Origin: a virus
Virus record (IMG/VR): IMGVR_UViG_3300035698_029839
Location: 62,001 to 126,000 of that record
Length of the DNA stretch: 64,000 nt
Direction: 5' to 3' (one strand)
Shown: positions 32,204-41,067 of the stretch, one piece after another
Numbering within the stretch: the stretch's first letter is position 1
How the letters are laid out: every line of letters starts with the position of its first letter
The notes under the pieces: generated by a model
Seen by the model: the letters and a program-made list of their open reading frames with translations, nothing else
Told to the model about the DNA's origin: nothing
Databases searched by the model: none
Program-made: the position numbers and the translations under genes

Positions 32204-33012
32204 ATAAAGATTGGCTTTTAAATATTGAAAGTTATGAAAACAAAATATATTCTCAAGGAGGACAAGACGGAGTTATTGAATATATTTTTAATAATATAAG
32301 AACAAAAAATAACCCACCTTATTGTGTTGAGTTTGGATTTAATTCAGATACTTTAACTGGAGGTTCAGGTCCTAATGTTGCGAATCTTATTAAATATAAA
32401 GGATGGAAGGGTTTATTGTTAGATAGGGATTATGAGAATTTGGAAATTAATTTACATAAGCATTTTTTAACAAGCGATAATATTTGTGATATATTTAAAA
32501 TACATAATGTTCCTAAAGAGCCAGAATATGTTAGTATTGATATTGACTCTATAGACTTATGGTTATTTGAAGCGATTTTATCAGATTATAGGCCACTTGT
32601 TGTTTCGGTTGAATATAATTCTCTTTTTCCATTTGAGAGGGCTATAACTGTTTGTAATAACAATGATTTTAAAAAAAGAAAAGGTATGTATGGAGCATCT
32701 TTAAAAGCTTTAAAATTAGTTGGTGATAAATTCGGTTATGATATTATTAACATAGTGAGGGAAGATGTATTTTTTATAAGACATGATTTAATTGAAGATG
32801 TTAGTGCTATTCCTATAGAATATTTTAGAAATAAAACTTCTGTGGTTAGTAAGACACCTATACTTATATCAAAAAGGGGTTATAAGCTTGCTGATAAACT
32901 AGCTAAAAACTCTTTAGATTATGAAGTTTATTTAAAAACAGGCGGGGATATAAAAAAAAGTAGACAAGAAGCTTTTTTAATTAGCAGAGAATGTCTTCTA
33001 AAAAAGAAATAA
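32200..33012 (+). CDS. FkbM-like methyltransferase-type protein
   Basis: About 270 residues. Y-S-Q-G-G-Q-D-G-V-I-E-Y-I-F, then V-E-F-G-F and G-W-K-G-L-L-L-D, follow the FkbM-type order (SQxGQD, V-E-x-G, W-x-G-L-x-x-E). The usual acidic residue after G-L is Asp here. Y-V-S-I-D-I-D-S-I-D is the metal/SAM strand. FkbM proteins methylate hydroxyls of sugars and polyketides. GTG at 32200 is preferred because AAGGTGGG lies seven to nine bases before it; an ATG 24 bases upstream would overlap neuB further. Confidence 0.65.
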   Translation: MNKDWLLNIESYENKIYSQGGQDGVIEYIFNNIRTKNNPPYCVEFGFNSDTLTGGSGPNVANLIKYKGWKGLLLDRDYENLEINLHKHFLTSDNICDIFKIHNVPKEPEYVSIDIDSIDLWLFEAILSDYRPLVVSVEYNSLFPFERAITVCNNNDFKKRKGMYGASLKALKLVGDKFGYDIINIVREDVFFIRHDLIEDVSAIPIEYFRNKTSVVSKTPILISKRGYKLADKLAKNSLDYEVYLKTGGDIKKSRQEAFLISRECLLKKK

Positions 33013-33022
33013 TGGAGTAATA

Positions 33023-33667
33023 ATGAATAGAACATTAATAGTTATACTTACATGGAATCGTTTGGAAAAAACTAAACATACCCTTAAGACTTTAAAAAAA
33101 CATAATGGTAGAGATCTAGATTTTTTATTCGTTGATAATGGATCAACTGATGGTACTGTAGAATTTGTAGAAAGAAAAGGCTGGAAAATAATTAAGAACA
33201 AAACTAATGAGGGTATTTTTAGAGCCACTACTAAAGCTTGGATGGAAGGAGTTAAGATGGGATATGATTTTATTCTGAATCTTCAGAACGATTTCCCATG
33301 TTCACGAAGAATACCTTTTAATACTCTTGAGTCATATATGGACAATAATTCTGATGTTTGTTATATAAGGTTAAATAAGAAGAAAGATAAAAAGAAAAAT
33401 ATTGTCACAAATGCTCTTATTAAATATCAGGAGGAAGAGAAATTTGAAGACTATAGAATATTAAAATGTAATTACCATGCAGGTTTTAATCCTTCTATGA
33501 TTAGATCTACTATTATAAAAGACTATATAAAATATGATGGAGACAATCCGAGAGAACGTATTCTTATGAATAATTTTGAAAAAATGGGTAAGCAGTGTGC
33601 CAAATTGTATCCAGAAGTTTTTGAAACATTAAGACAGAACCATCATATACCAGGTTGGATACATTAA
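33023..33667 (+). CDS. GT2-type glycosyltransferase
   Basis: A 214-residue short GT-A enzyme. V-I-L-T-W-N-R and F-V-D-N-G-S-T-D-G-T bind the nucleotide. F-I-L-N-L-Q-N-D-F-P replaces the usual DxD with N-D. N-E-G-I-F-R-A motif present. The acceptor half is compact. SD TGGAG. It shares a stop/start base with the MptE/Maf-like gene that follows (TAATG), as the two may act together. Confidence 0.8.
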   Translation: MNRTLIVILTWNRLEKTKHTLKTLKKHNGRDLDFLFVDNGSTDGTVEFVERKGWKIIKNKTNEGIFRATTKAWMEGVKMGYDFILNLQNDFPCSRRIPFNTLESYMDNNSDVCYIRLNKKKDKKKNIVTNALIKYQEEEKFEDYRILKCNYHAGFNPSMIRSTIIKDYIKYDGDNPRERILMNNFEKMGKQCAKLYPEVFETLRQNHHIPGWIH

Positions 33668-34407
33668 TGGGTCTTTTTTTAAATCATGAATTTGATAAAA
33701 ATAATAGAACTAAAACTGTAGTTATATATGGTTGTGGATCTTCTTTGAATGATCTTACCGATTTAGATAGTTATGTTCTGAGCCAGTTCGATAGTGTGGC
33801 GTTCAACTGGTTTTGTTTTTCCCATATTCCTGTTACTTATTACTTAGTTAGAGAGCAGGCTAATATTCCTAAAAGAGTTCATGGAGAAGAGACAGTCGAT
33901 AATTTTTACAATTTAATTAACAAGTATTATAAAAAAAGTTGTTTAGTTATTCATGATTTATATAATCATTCTCCTAATGCTTATCCTTACTGGCATGTCA
34001 ATAATGAAAAAGAATTTATTCCTAATTCTATTTATGTGCAAGATACAAAATTAAAAGGGAATGATCCAGGAGTGGATAGGTGGGGGAAAGAGAATATTTT
34101 GAAAGATGGTATATATCATGGAAAAACTACATTAACTAATACTTTACATTTTGCGGTATGGATGGGTTATGAAAGAATTATTTTTGTTGGTATAGATCTT
34201 TATGATTCTAAATATTTTTGGTTGAAAGATAATGAAACAAGATATTCTGTAAAGAATAAGAAAAAGACAAAAGATTCTAAGCACCAAGCGGCAAAGGACA
34301 CTTTGGGTTTAATTGAAAAAGTTAAAAAAATTTATCCAGATATAGAAATGTATACATATAATAAAAAATCTTTGTTATCTGGTGTTATTGGGGTGTGGAA
34401 TAGCTAA
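33667..34407 (+). CDS. MptE/Maf-like (DUF115) protein 1
   Basis: A 246-residue protein. V-V-I-Y-G-C-G-S-S-L-N-D near residue 20 is the G-x-G-x-S loop. F-N-W-F-C-F follows, and R-I-I-F-V-G-I-D-L-Y near residue 180 is the G-x-D motif. This order marks the DUF115 family, which includes MptE and the Maf flagellin nonulosonate transferases. With CMP-ulosonate genes nearby, transfer of an ulosonic acid is a reasonable idea. Relatives are at 36644, 44553 and 60990. ATG at 33667 is preferred over an upstream TTG. Confidence 0.6.
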   Translation: MGLFLNHEFDKNNRTKTVVIYGCGSSLNDLTDLDSYVLSQFDSVAFNWFCFSHIPVTYYLVREQANIPKRVHGEETVDNFYNLINKYYKKSCLVIHDLYNHSPNAYPYWHVNNEKEFIPNSIYVQDTKLKGNDPGVDRWGKENILKDGIYHGKTTLTNTLHFAVWMGYERIIFVGIDLYDSKYFWLKDNETRYSVKNKKKTKDSKHQAAKDTLGLIEKVKKIYPDIEMYTYNKKSLLSGVIGVWNS

Positions 34408-34921
34408 GCCAAGAAATAAAAGATATGAGTATATCCTTAAACATCTTAAGAGATTAAGAGTAAGGCCAGGTTCAGTAGTTATCGATTGTGCTTGTGGAGA
34501 TGGATATGGATCTAGTATTTTAAATTCAGCAGATATGAGTGTTATAGGGTATGATATATCAGAAGAATTAGTATTTGCAGCTATCGAAAGAGGCATAGAA
34601 GCAGATATATCTAATATTTGTAATCTTCCATGCGAAGATGATATGGCTGATGTATTTGTTTGTTCAGAAACGCTGGAACATTTAGATAAACAAGAATCTC
34701 AAAAGGCAGTTAATGAAATAAAAAGAACTACTAAAAAAAATGGAATTATTTGTGTGACGGTTCCATCAGATCCTAAGTTGTGTCTTAGAAATAAAAATCA
34801 TAAACAATATTTATCTTTGAAAAATTTGAAAGATATTTTTAGCGATTGTCATATATTATTTCATGGAGAGTTTTGTAAGAAACCAGGAAAATGTAATACA
34901 GTAGTTTTTTTTAGAAAATAG
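34382..34921 (+). CDS. Class I SAM methyltransferase (Methyltransf_11 type)
   Basis: A 179-residue protein. V-V-I-D-C-A-C-G-D-G-Y-G-S at residues 32-44 is motif I. I-G-Y-D-I-S follows, then V-C-S-E-T-L-E-H-L and G-I-I-C-V-T-V-P. Start is uncertain: the GTG at 34382 lies inside the preceding gene and has no good SD, but no other in-frame start precedes motif I. A coupled start is the best explanation. Confidence 0.75.
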   Translation: MLLGCGIAKPRNKRYEYILKHLKRLRVRPGSVVIDCACGDGYGSSILNSADMSVIGYDISEELVFAAIERGIEADISNICNLPCEDDMADVFVCSETLEHLDKQESQKAVNEIKRTTKKNGIICVTVPSDPKLCLRNKNHKQYLSLKNLKDIFSDCHILFHGEFCKKPGKCNTVVFFRK

Positions 34922-34923
34922 AT

Positions 34924-35784
34924 ATGAACATACTTTTTGTAACTGATAAACAAGGCAGGATTCAGTATAACAGGGCAAAGATATTACAAAATTTAATTAA
35001 GAATCATTCAATAGAAGTCGCCACATTAAAAGATAGAAATATTAATTGGAAGAGATATGATTTAATTTACTATTCTCATTTTTCCCTGCATAAGAAAATT
35101 CCTGCTCCAGAAAATAAAACAATTCTCACATCTATAACTAGTCATAAATGTTTGTCAGATTTTAAAAAGACTTTAAAAATTTTAGATAAGTTTGATAGAG
35201 TATCGGTCAATAATACAATTCTGTTTGATAAATTTAAAGATAATATTAAAAACTTATATTACACTCCTAATGGGGTAGACACTTCTTTTTTCGCACCTGA
35301 TTATAATGATCTTCATGATGATATTATTTTTGGGTGGGTTGGGAATATTGATAGAGCTACTAAAAGGTATAATGAAATTGTTATTCCTTTGAGTAAGAAA
35401 TATACTTTCAAGATAATAGGGACTTCTAAAAAAGATTGTATAGATAAATTATTAAACAAGCAAGAGATGAGAGATTATTATAATAGTATCGATTATTTTG
35501 TTGTTTCTAGTGATACGGAGGGAACTCCAAATCCTGCTCTTGAGGCCATGTCCTGTGGTATTCCTGTAATAACCACTAAAGTGGGCAATATGATAGAGAT
35601 TGTTGATTCTGGGGTATCTGGTTTCTTTGTAGAGGGTGATATGCAATCATTTATAGATGTTATAAAAAATTTATCAAAAAGTGATTACCAAGAAATGTGT
35701 ATTAAATCTAGAAATAGGATTGAATCATGGGATTGGTCGATAAAATATAGGGATTGGTGTAATTTTTTATTTAATAAAGGTTAG
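34924..35784 (+). CDS. GT4-type glycosyltransferase
   Basis: A 286-residue GT-B enzyme. Y-T-P-N-G-V-D-T-S-F-F-A-P ends the first domain. G-W-V-G-N opens the second. S-S-D-T-E-G-T-P-N-P-A-L-E-A-M-S-C-G-I-P-V-I-T-T is the classic E-x7-E donor loop, and S-W-D-W ends the protein. A paralogue with the same Y-T-P-N-G-V-D step is at 41064. The N-terminal domain is small, which suggests a soluble or small acceptor. Confidence 0.87.
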   Translation: MNILFVTDKQGRIQYNRAKILQNLIKNHSIEVATLKDRNINWKRYDLIYYSHFSLHKKIPAPENKTILTSITSHKCLSDFKKTLKILDKFDRVSVNNTILFDKFKDNIKNLYYTPNGVDTSFFAPDYNDLHDDIIFGWVGNIDRATKRYNEIVIPLSKKYTFKIIGTSKKDCIDKLLNKQEMRDYYNSIDYFVVSSDTEGTPNPALEAMSCGIPVITTKVGNMIEIVDSGVSGFFVEGDMQSFIDVIKNLSKSDYQEMCIKSRNRIESWDWSIKYRDWCNFLFNKG

Positions 35785-35787
35785 TTT

Positions 35788-36660
35788 ATGGCAAACATAG
35801 ATTTTATTACTTTTTTGACCAGGCACTCGTCAGCATATGCTGCTTTTCTTAGAAAAACAGGAGAAGCTCTTAAAAGTAATAAGCATAATATTTTATGGAA
35901 ATGTGTTTTATCTAATAAAGCGAAAAAAATTCCAGAAAATTATGAGAATATTAATAAAGTTAATTTTGCTGTAAAGAATTCATCGCTAAGACATGGCTTA
36001 ACAATTAACTCGACCTTGCCCAAGGTTTCTAGTGACTATGTTATTATATCAGATGTAGATGTAGCTATGACATATAAAAATTGGGACGATGAAATTGTAA
36101 AAATCTTAGATGGAGATTATTCATGTTTTGGCTCTGAAAATATTGTAAGAGAAAGGGAGCATTTACATTTTCCTAATGTGCCTTTCTTTTGTTTTAAAAA
36201 AGATATCATGAAAGAAATACAATTAGATTTTACACCAAGAATGAAAAATGGTGATCTCGAGAGATTGATTATAAAAACTAAGGAAGAGGCAGAATTTTAC
36301 GAAAAAAAGATAGGAGAAATAGTAATTTTTAATAGCGGAAGTAGATTGTATAAGCTTTTTAAAGAATCTGGGTTAAAAGGTAAAAGTTTATCTCCAGTAT
36401 TAATTGGATCTAATGATATTCAACTAGAATTTATGAGCAAAAAAGAAAAAGGTGATATATTAAAAGATAATGAAATATCTACTCGTGGTTTATCAGAATT
36501 TCATTATAATGGAAATGTGTTTTTAACACATGTTGGAAGAAGTCATAAAAGAAATTTTAAAATAGGTTATATTAAAAACTGGGTAGAGAGAATTCAAAAA
36601 TATGTTAAAAAGAAATATAATATAGTTTTAAGGAATGAGCCGTATGGATATAAAACTTAA
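35788..36660 (+). CDS. GT-A-type glycosyltransferase (paralogue of 38009)
   Basis: A 290-residue protein. D-F-I-T-F-L-T-R opens the fold. Y-V-I-I-S-D-V-D-V-A-M-T-Y near residue 92 gives the DxD motif. S-C-F-G-S-E and N-G-N-V-F-L-T-H-V-G-R-S-H-K-R frame the acceptor half, the His-rich end matching GT2 chemistry. Aligned with 38009-38845 over most of its length (D-V-A-x-T-Y-K-x-W, F-P-N, L-T-H/G-T-H), so the two arose by duplication. SD AAAGGT. Confidence 0.72.
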   Translation: MANIDFITFLTRHSSAYAAFLRKTGEALKSNKHNILWKCVLSNKAKKIPENYENINKVNFAVKNSSLRHGLTINSTLPKVSSDYVIISDVDVAMTYKNWDDEIVKILDGDYSCFGSENIVREREHLHFPNVPFFCFKKDIMKEIQLDFTPRMKNGDLERLIIKTKEEAEFYEKKIGEIVIFNSGSRLYKLFKESGLKGKSLSPVLIGSNDIQLEFMSKKEKGDILKDNEISTRGLSEFHYNGNVFLTHVGRSHKRNFKIGYIKNWVERIQKYVKKKYNIVLRNEPYGYKT

Positions 36661-37348
36661 TAAATTTAATTGTTGTGATTTTTCTAAAGTAGATTCTATA
36701 GGAGTGATGTGTAGAGGAAGATCTTTGGGAAGCATAGGAGAATATAAAAAGCATTTTAAAAATATATTTATTGTGGGTCAACATGTGAGATCTCTTAGTC
36801 TTATAGGAAAATATGTTAAGGGGGCTAATATGGTGAGAGTGTGGGGAAGTACTTACGATAAGCCATCTGTAGAAGTTAAAGCGATGTATAAAGAGTATAA
36901 TATAAGAGATATTCAAACATATTTAGCTCCTACTGTGAGCGATAGAAAAGCTCATAAATTTAAAAAACTTTTTAAGAGATTTTCTGATTTAGCGCAGGTA
37001 TTTCCTCTTCCTTTGAATTTTCATCAAAGAAACAAGAGATTTATTTTAAAGAGAAAATATAGAGATAGAGAGAGATTGCATCATCCTACTTTGGGGTTGT
37101 ATGGTGTTGATTTGGCTTGTGCCTACAAACCTATATCAATTCATATTATAGGTTTAGATTTCTATACTGTCCCTGATTTTGTAGCGGAAAAAAATCATAT
37201 TAATATTGCTAAAAATGCGCCTAGATGCCATGGGATGATCGAATATTTTAAGTTATTGTGTAAAGAAGAATCAGATATACAATTTTATTTATACACATGC
37301 TGTAAAACAATAAAGAGTGAAGGTAATTTAAAAGTCATAAGAGTATGA
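36644..37348 (+). CDS. MptE/Maf-like (DUF115) protein 2
   Basis: A 234-residue protein. S-I-G-V-M-C-R-G-R-S-L-G-S-I near residue 18 is a variant of the G-x-G-x-S loop. I-F-I-V-G-Q-H replaces the usual N-rich turn. I-H-I-I-G-L-D-F-Y-T near residue 175 is the G-x-D motif. The middle is strongly basic. The ATG at 36644 is chosen over one nine bases earlier because the SD AAGGA (36630-36634) is then nine bases away. Coupled to the next gene by ATGA. Confidence 0.55.
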   Translation: MDIKLNKFNCCDFSKVDSIGVMCRGRSLGSIGEYKKHFKNIFIVGQHVRSLSLIGKYVKGANMVRVWGSTYDKPSVEVKAMYKEYNIRDIQTYLAPTVSDRKAHKFKKLFKRFSDLAQVFPLPLNFHQRNKRFILKRKYRDRERLHHPTLGLYGVDLACAYKPISIHIIGLDFYTVPDFVAEKNHINIAKNAPRCHGMIEYFKLLCKEESDIQFYLYTCCKTIKSEGNLKVIRV

Positions 37349-38016
37349 TAAAATTGCATGGAATGATAGATGTTTTTATTATAACAAATGGACGTTCTAC
37401 TTTTGAGTATTGTAAAAAATCTATTAAGAATCAGTTGGGAGTGCATTTTAGTCCTATTTATATTAGAGATAAGGACTGGCAGGAATCTCATGAAATATTA
37501 TTAAAAAAGTGTAGATCTAATTATGCTCTTAGAGTAGATGATGATATGCTCCTTCACCAATTAGCTTTAAAATTCATGTATAAATGTATTAAAAACCAGA
37601 ATAGTAATATAGCTTTAAGAGGATGGAGGTTATGGGAGCCGTGGAGTAATAAGATTTGTAAGGGTATTAAGGTATATAATACTAAAATAGCAAGACAAAT
37701 AGGTTTTAAATTAGATCATTTGGGAAAAATTGATAAGCCGTTTACAAAAAATGCAGAAAAAGCTGGTTATAAAATAAAATATTCTAAAGATATAGTTGCT
37801 ATTCATTCTTGCGGCACTTTTGATGAGCATTTTAAATATTGGGTAATGAGGGGAGAATCAAATGGTAAAAAATTTGAAGAAAAAAGGAAGTGGGCTAAGA
37901 ATCTTATAGAAAATTGTCCTTATAGTTTAAAAGAGCAATATAATTTAAATAAAAAATTTATTCCAAAAGAGAATATTAAAAGAGGGACGAAATTCGGAGA
38001 CTTTTTAAATGAATAA
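37345..38016 (+). CDS. GT-A-type glycosyltransferase
   Basis: A 223-residue protein. D-V-F-I-I-T-N-G-R opens the fold, and Y-A-L-R-V-D-D-D-M-L-L near residue 65 is the acidic motif. A Trp-rich run (G-W-R-L-W-E-P-W) and S-C-G-T-F-D-E-H-F follow. Short, with a basic C-terminal third. Coupled to its neighbours by ATGA and an 8-base overlap. Donor not readable. Confidence 0.65.
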   Translation: MIKLHGMIDVFIITNGRSTFEYCKKSIKNQLGVHFSPIYIRDKDWQESHEILLKKCRSNYALRVDDDMLLHQLALKFMYKCIKNQNSNIALRGWRLWEPWSNKICKGIKVYNTKIARQIGFKLDHLGKIDKPFTKNAEKAGYKIKYSKDIVAIHSCGTFDEHFKYWVMRGESNGKKFEEKRKWAKNLIENCPYSLKEQYNLNKKFIPKENIKRGTKFGDFLNE

Positions 38017-38845
38017 AATTGATTTATTTACATTCGTCTATGCTGATTTATATAAGTATGCGGAACTATTTCATAGATCTTGTGAAGCAATGAAGAGTGG
38101 TGATGTTGAAATTAATTATAAATGTATAGAATCTATTTCTATGGATAAAAAACCAGAAGGATATAAACGTGTTGCCACAACAGGCAAGAGTAATAAAGGA
38201 GATTCTTTTAATCATTCTATTGCTGTGAATGAGGCATTTAATCATATTGAGAGTAAATATGTTATTTTTGCTGATGCAGACGTAGCTATTACTTACAAGG
38301 ACTGGGATAAGGTAGTTATAGATAAATTAGATTCTGGATTGTCATGTTTCGGTTTCGATTATTATAGGAAGTCAAGACGTTATTTTAATTTTCCTAATAT
38401 TTATTTCTTTGCTTTTAATAATGAATTGATTAGTGATGTTAATTTGGATTTTAGACCTAGAATAAGTAATGGGAAAATAGACGATGAAAATATTGATACT
38501 GATCAAAAATCTTATCTTTCAGGCAAACCATTTGGCGAATATATTAAATGTGATACAGGATGGAACGTTCCTTTTACTATTAAGGGTGCTGGGTTGAAAG
38601 GAGAATCTATTCCTTGTTTTAGAAGTGATACGGAGGGTCAAATTTTACCATTTAGAAATGATAAGCAAAAGAAATTATCCTTTAAGAAGCATAGGTTAAT
38701 GAATGAGTTTATTTACAATGGAGAATTATTTGGAACTCATTTGAAGAGATGTAGATTTAATAATTATGATAGCAAATATGGAAAAATATGGAGAGATAGA
38801 ATTTCTTTATATTTTAATAAAAAGTATGGTATTAAATTTGAATAG
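38009..38845 (+). CDS. GT-A-type glycosyltransferase (paralogue of 35788)
   Basis: A 278-residue protein with Y-V-I-F-A-D-A-D-V-A-I-T-Y as its DxD motif near residue 90. D-S-G-L-S-C-F-G and N-G-E-L-F-G-T-H-L-K-R lie near the ends of the acceptor half. The two genes between it and its paralogue (DUF115-like, GT-A) suggest a duplicated block that has since changed. The final 50 residues are basic and end K-K-Y-G-I-K-F. Confidence 0.72.
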   Translation: MNKIDLFTFVYADLYKYAELFHRSCEAMKSGDVEINYKCIESISMDKKPEGYKRVATTGKSNKGDSFNHSIAVNEAFNHIESKYVIFADADVAITYKDWDKVVIDKLDSGLSCFGFDYYRKSRRYFNFPNIYFFAFNNELISDVNLDFRPRISNGKIDDENIDTDQKSYLSGKPFGEYIKCDTGWNVPFTIKGAGLKGESIPCFRSDTEGQILPFRNDKQKKLSFKKHRLMNEFIYNGELFGTHLKRCRFNNYDSKYGKIWRDRISLYFNKKYGIKFE

Positions 38846-38849
38846 CAAT

Positions 38850-39755
38850 ATGAAAAAAATATTATTCAATATTTTAACGTGTAACAGATTTTATTATTTT
38901 AAAAATTGTATAGAATCAATTATTAAATGTGTTGATATGAATTGTATTGATATATTGATATGTGATAACAATACTATTGAAAAAGGTTTTGATGAATATG
39001 TTAATAATTTATGTTCTAAACATAGTAATATTGTTATTAAGAAATTCACTGATAGGACAAGAGGTGAATTATATAGAGCTATGAACTGGGCTATTGACTA
39101 CGCAAAAAAGAACGAATATGGGATAATAAATTTTATTCAAGATGATATCCAATATCTTTATAATATACCTTCTCATTTGGATGATATCGTTAATATTTTT
39201 GAAAATTATAAAAATATAGTTCAAATTAATTGTAATTTAGCATGGAGAAGAAAAATAGACAAGATCGGAAAAATTAAAAATATAGAAACTAACGGTCATA
39301 AATATGGGATATTGTTAGATAAGAGAGCTTGCGATAGCGGGTTTACAAGGGTGGCTATTTACGATCAAATAGGGAGTTATCCGATGGAAGCTATAAGCTG
39401 GGGGATGGAAAAAGATAGATATGTGGGTAAAACTAATGGGGAGATATGGTTTGGTAAAAGATGTTATAAGCATGGTTATAATAGAGCATTAACTTATCAT
39501 GCTAATTCGGGAATGATTTTTGATTGTGCCTATGTCAGAGGTGATGAAAGATATGGAAATTACTTTCCTGCTCCTAAAGAATTTTATTTTAAAATGCTTG
39601 ATAAATCTCATATTAGAAAAATAAGGGAAAGATCTAAAAAGAATAAGTTTTCTTATATGGAAGATTTTTGCATACCTGATGGATGGAAACCTAAAACATA
39701 TGGGAAGCATGGAGATATTAATATTATAAATAAAATTGGAGAACAGAATGAGTAA
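38850..39755 (+). CDS. GT-A-type glycosyltransferase
   Basis: A 301-residue protein. I-L-F-N-I-L-T-C-N-R starts a family 2-like fold. I-C-D-N-N-T binds nucleotide, and I-I-N-F-I-Q-D-D-I-Q-Y near residue 92 is the DD motif. I-S-W-G-M-E-K-D-R-Y near residue 185 is the catalytic helix region. ATG at 38850, four bases after the preceding stop, gives the normal N-terminus; a longer frame runs back into the upstream gene. It overlaps the next gene by 8 bases. Confidence 0.75.
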   Translation: MKKILFNILTCNRFYYFKNCIESIIKCVDMNCIDILICDNNTIEKGFDEYVNNLCSKHSNIVIKKFTDRTRGELYRAMNWAIDYAKKNEYGIINFIQDDIQYLYNIPSHLDDIVNIFENYKNIVQINCNLAWRRKIDKIGKIKNIETNGHKYGILLDKRACDSGFTRVAIYDQIGSYPMEAISWGMEKDRYVGKTNGEIWFGKRCYKHGYNRALTYHANSGMIFDCAYVRGDERYGNYFPAPKEFYFKMLDKSHIRKIRERSKKNKFSYMEDFCIPDGWKPKTYGKHGDINIINKIGEQNE

Positions 39756-40569
39756 ATTTTATTATGTAACACACGCTGCTGGAGATAAATTTATAAAAGA
39801 TTATGCTCACTATGCCATTAAAACATTAATAAATGTAGGTGTTGATAAAAATGATATTCATATGATTTGTAATAATCGTAAAGAAATAAATTTATTTGAG
39901 AAGTTTGGTTGTAAGGGTATTAATTATTATGAAGCTAATATAGATTTTTCTCATGTTAAATGGAAATATATGGGAGGTAAAAGAAGGTACGCGTGGTTAA
40001 AATCAGCTTCTATAAATAAGTTTTTTCCTAAGCCTATTGAAGGTAGGCATATGGTTTATTTTGATGGTGATGTTCTTTTTTATAAGAACCCTGAATCATT
40101 TTTAGAAAAGCATTGTAGTAAAACATGGTACCATCATGGGAAATCGTTAAGAGAAAGATGCCCAGCAGGGAAGGCTGGTAAAACTGTTAACGATATAGAC
40201 GTTACAAATTATGATAGTTTATCACAATGGGCTAGTGCTCCTCAAGCTCATTTGATGGTTAAATTTGGAGCTAAGAAAGTTCCTGAGTACGAAGTATGTT
40301 CTGGATTTTATATCCTTCACCCAAAAGATCATGAAGCTCTCATGAAATGGACTTTAAAAGGATGCGAAGAAAATGCTGATAAATTTGTCAAGCATGAGGG
40401 GGGTGGAGAGCAGAAGCCCATGAACGCGGCTTTAGCTATCTGCGATATAGATTGGGATGGTGGTAGCAAGTTCTTTTGTCCTGATTGGATAAAATATTTT
40501 GATCATTTTTTTGGAGCAAAAAATTATAAAGATAGATTTAGAAAAAAAGTTATAGAGATGAGTTTGTAA
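39748..40569 (+). CDS. GT8-like nucleotide-diphospho-sugar transferase
   Basis: A 273-residue protein. F-Y-Y-V-T-H-A-A-G-D opens it. Y-A-W-L-K-S-A-S-I near residue 85 is followed by M-V-Y-F-D106-G-D108-V-L-F, the DxD motif used for metal and UDP-sugar in GT-A enzymes of family 8 type. C-S-G-F-Y-I-L-H and E-Q-K-P-M-N-A-A-L then mark the acceptor half. GGAG eight to ten bases upstream fixes the ATG at 39748. It looks a little less A+T-rich than its neighbours. Confidence 0.75.
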   Translation: MSKFYYVTHAAGDKFIKDYAHYAIKTLINVGVDKNDIHMICNNRKEINLFEKFGCKGINYYEANIDFSHVKWKYMGGKRRYAWLKSASINKFFPKPIEGRHMVYFDGDVLFYKNPESFLEKHCSKTWYHHGKSLRERCPAGKAGKTVNDIDVTNYDSLSQWASAPQAHLMVKFGAKKVPEYEVCSGFYILHPKDHEALMKWTLKGCEENADKFVKHEGGGEQKPMNAALAICDIDWDGGSKFFCPDWIKYFDHFFGAKNYKDRFRKKVIEMSL

Positions 40570-40572
40570 TAT

Positions 40573-41067
40573 ATGGATGTTATTAGACCAGTTATTGGGA
40601 TACCCAATTACCCTTGGAAAAAAGCGGCAATTAAATTTGTAAAAAATAATCCATATATCATAAAATTAGAGGTTAAAAATTTATGTTATGAATGTGATCG
40701 GCATCGTGATCTTCTAAAAATGTTTGATGAAGAAAAAACAGATTATGAGAACAGTATTTATTTTAAGTACAGTATAGAAAAAAGTAAAAAAACAAAGAAA
40801 GTTGCTTTAAAAAAAATACATAAATATAAAGATTTATATTTCAACATGAAAAAAGTTATTTGCGAACTTCCTAAAAATAAATTACCAATCATAACAGAGG
40901 ACGGTTGTCGTTTAGATGGTTCTCATAAATTAACTATTTTAGAACATCTAAATTATGAAGAAGCAGATGTTAATATTGTTTTTTATAATAAAATATTTTC
41001 TAAAAAAGAAATTAAAAAAATACTGAAAGATAATCTTAACTACAGGAAAGAAGTATATAATTTATGA
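40573..41067 (+). CDS. Divergent ParB/sulfiredoxin-like domain protein
   Basis: A 164-residue protein. L-P-I-I-T-E-D-G-C-R-L-D-G-S-H-K-L-T-I-L-E-H-L fits the ParB-type strand, turn and D-G-x-H-(R/K) pattern, with Lys in place of Arg. The N-terminal half (C-Y-E-C-D-R-H, basic helices) resembles none of the other three relatives (21353, 44015, 53723). It lies between a GT8-like and a GT4 gene. The call rests on one motif, so it is tentative. Confidence 0.5.
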   Translation: MDVIRPVIGIPNYPWKKAAIKFVKNNPYIIKLEVKNLCYECDRHRDLLKMFDEEKTDYENSIYFKYSIEKSKKTKKVALKKIHKYKDLYFNMKKVICELPKNKLPIITEDGCRLDGSHKLTILEHLNYEEADVNIVFYNKIFSKKEIKKILKDNLNYRKEVYNL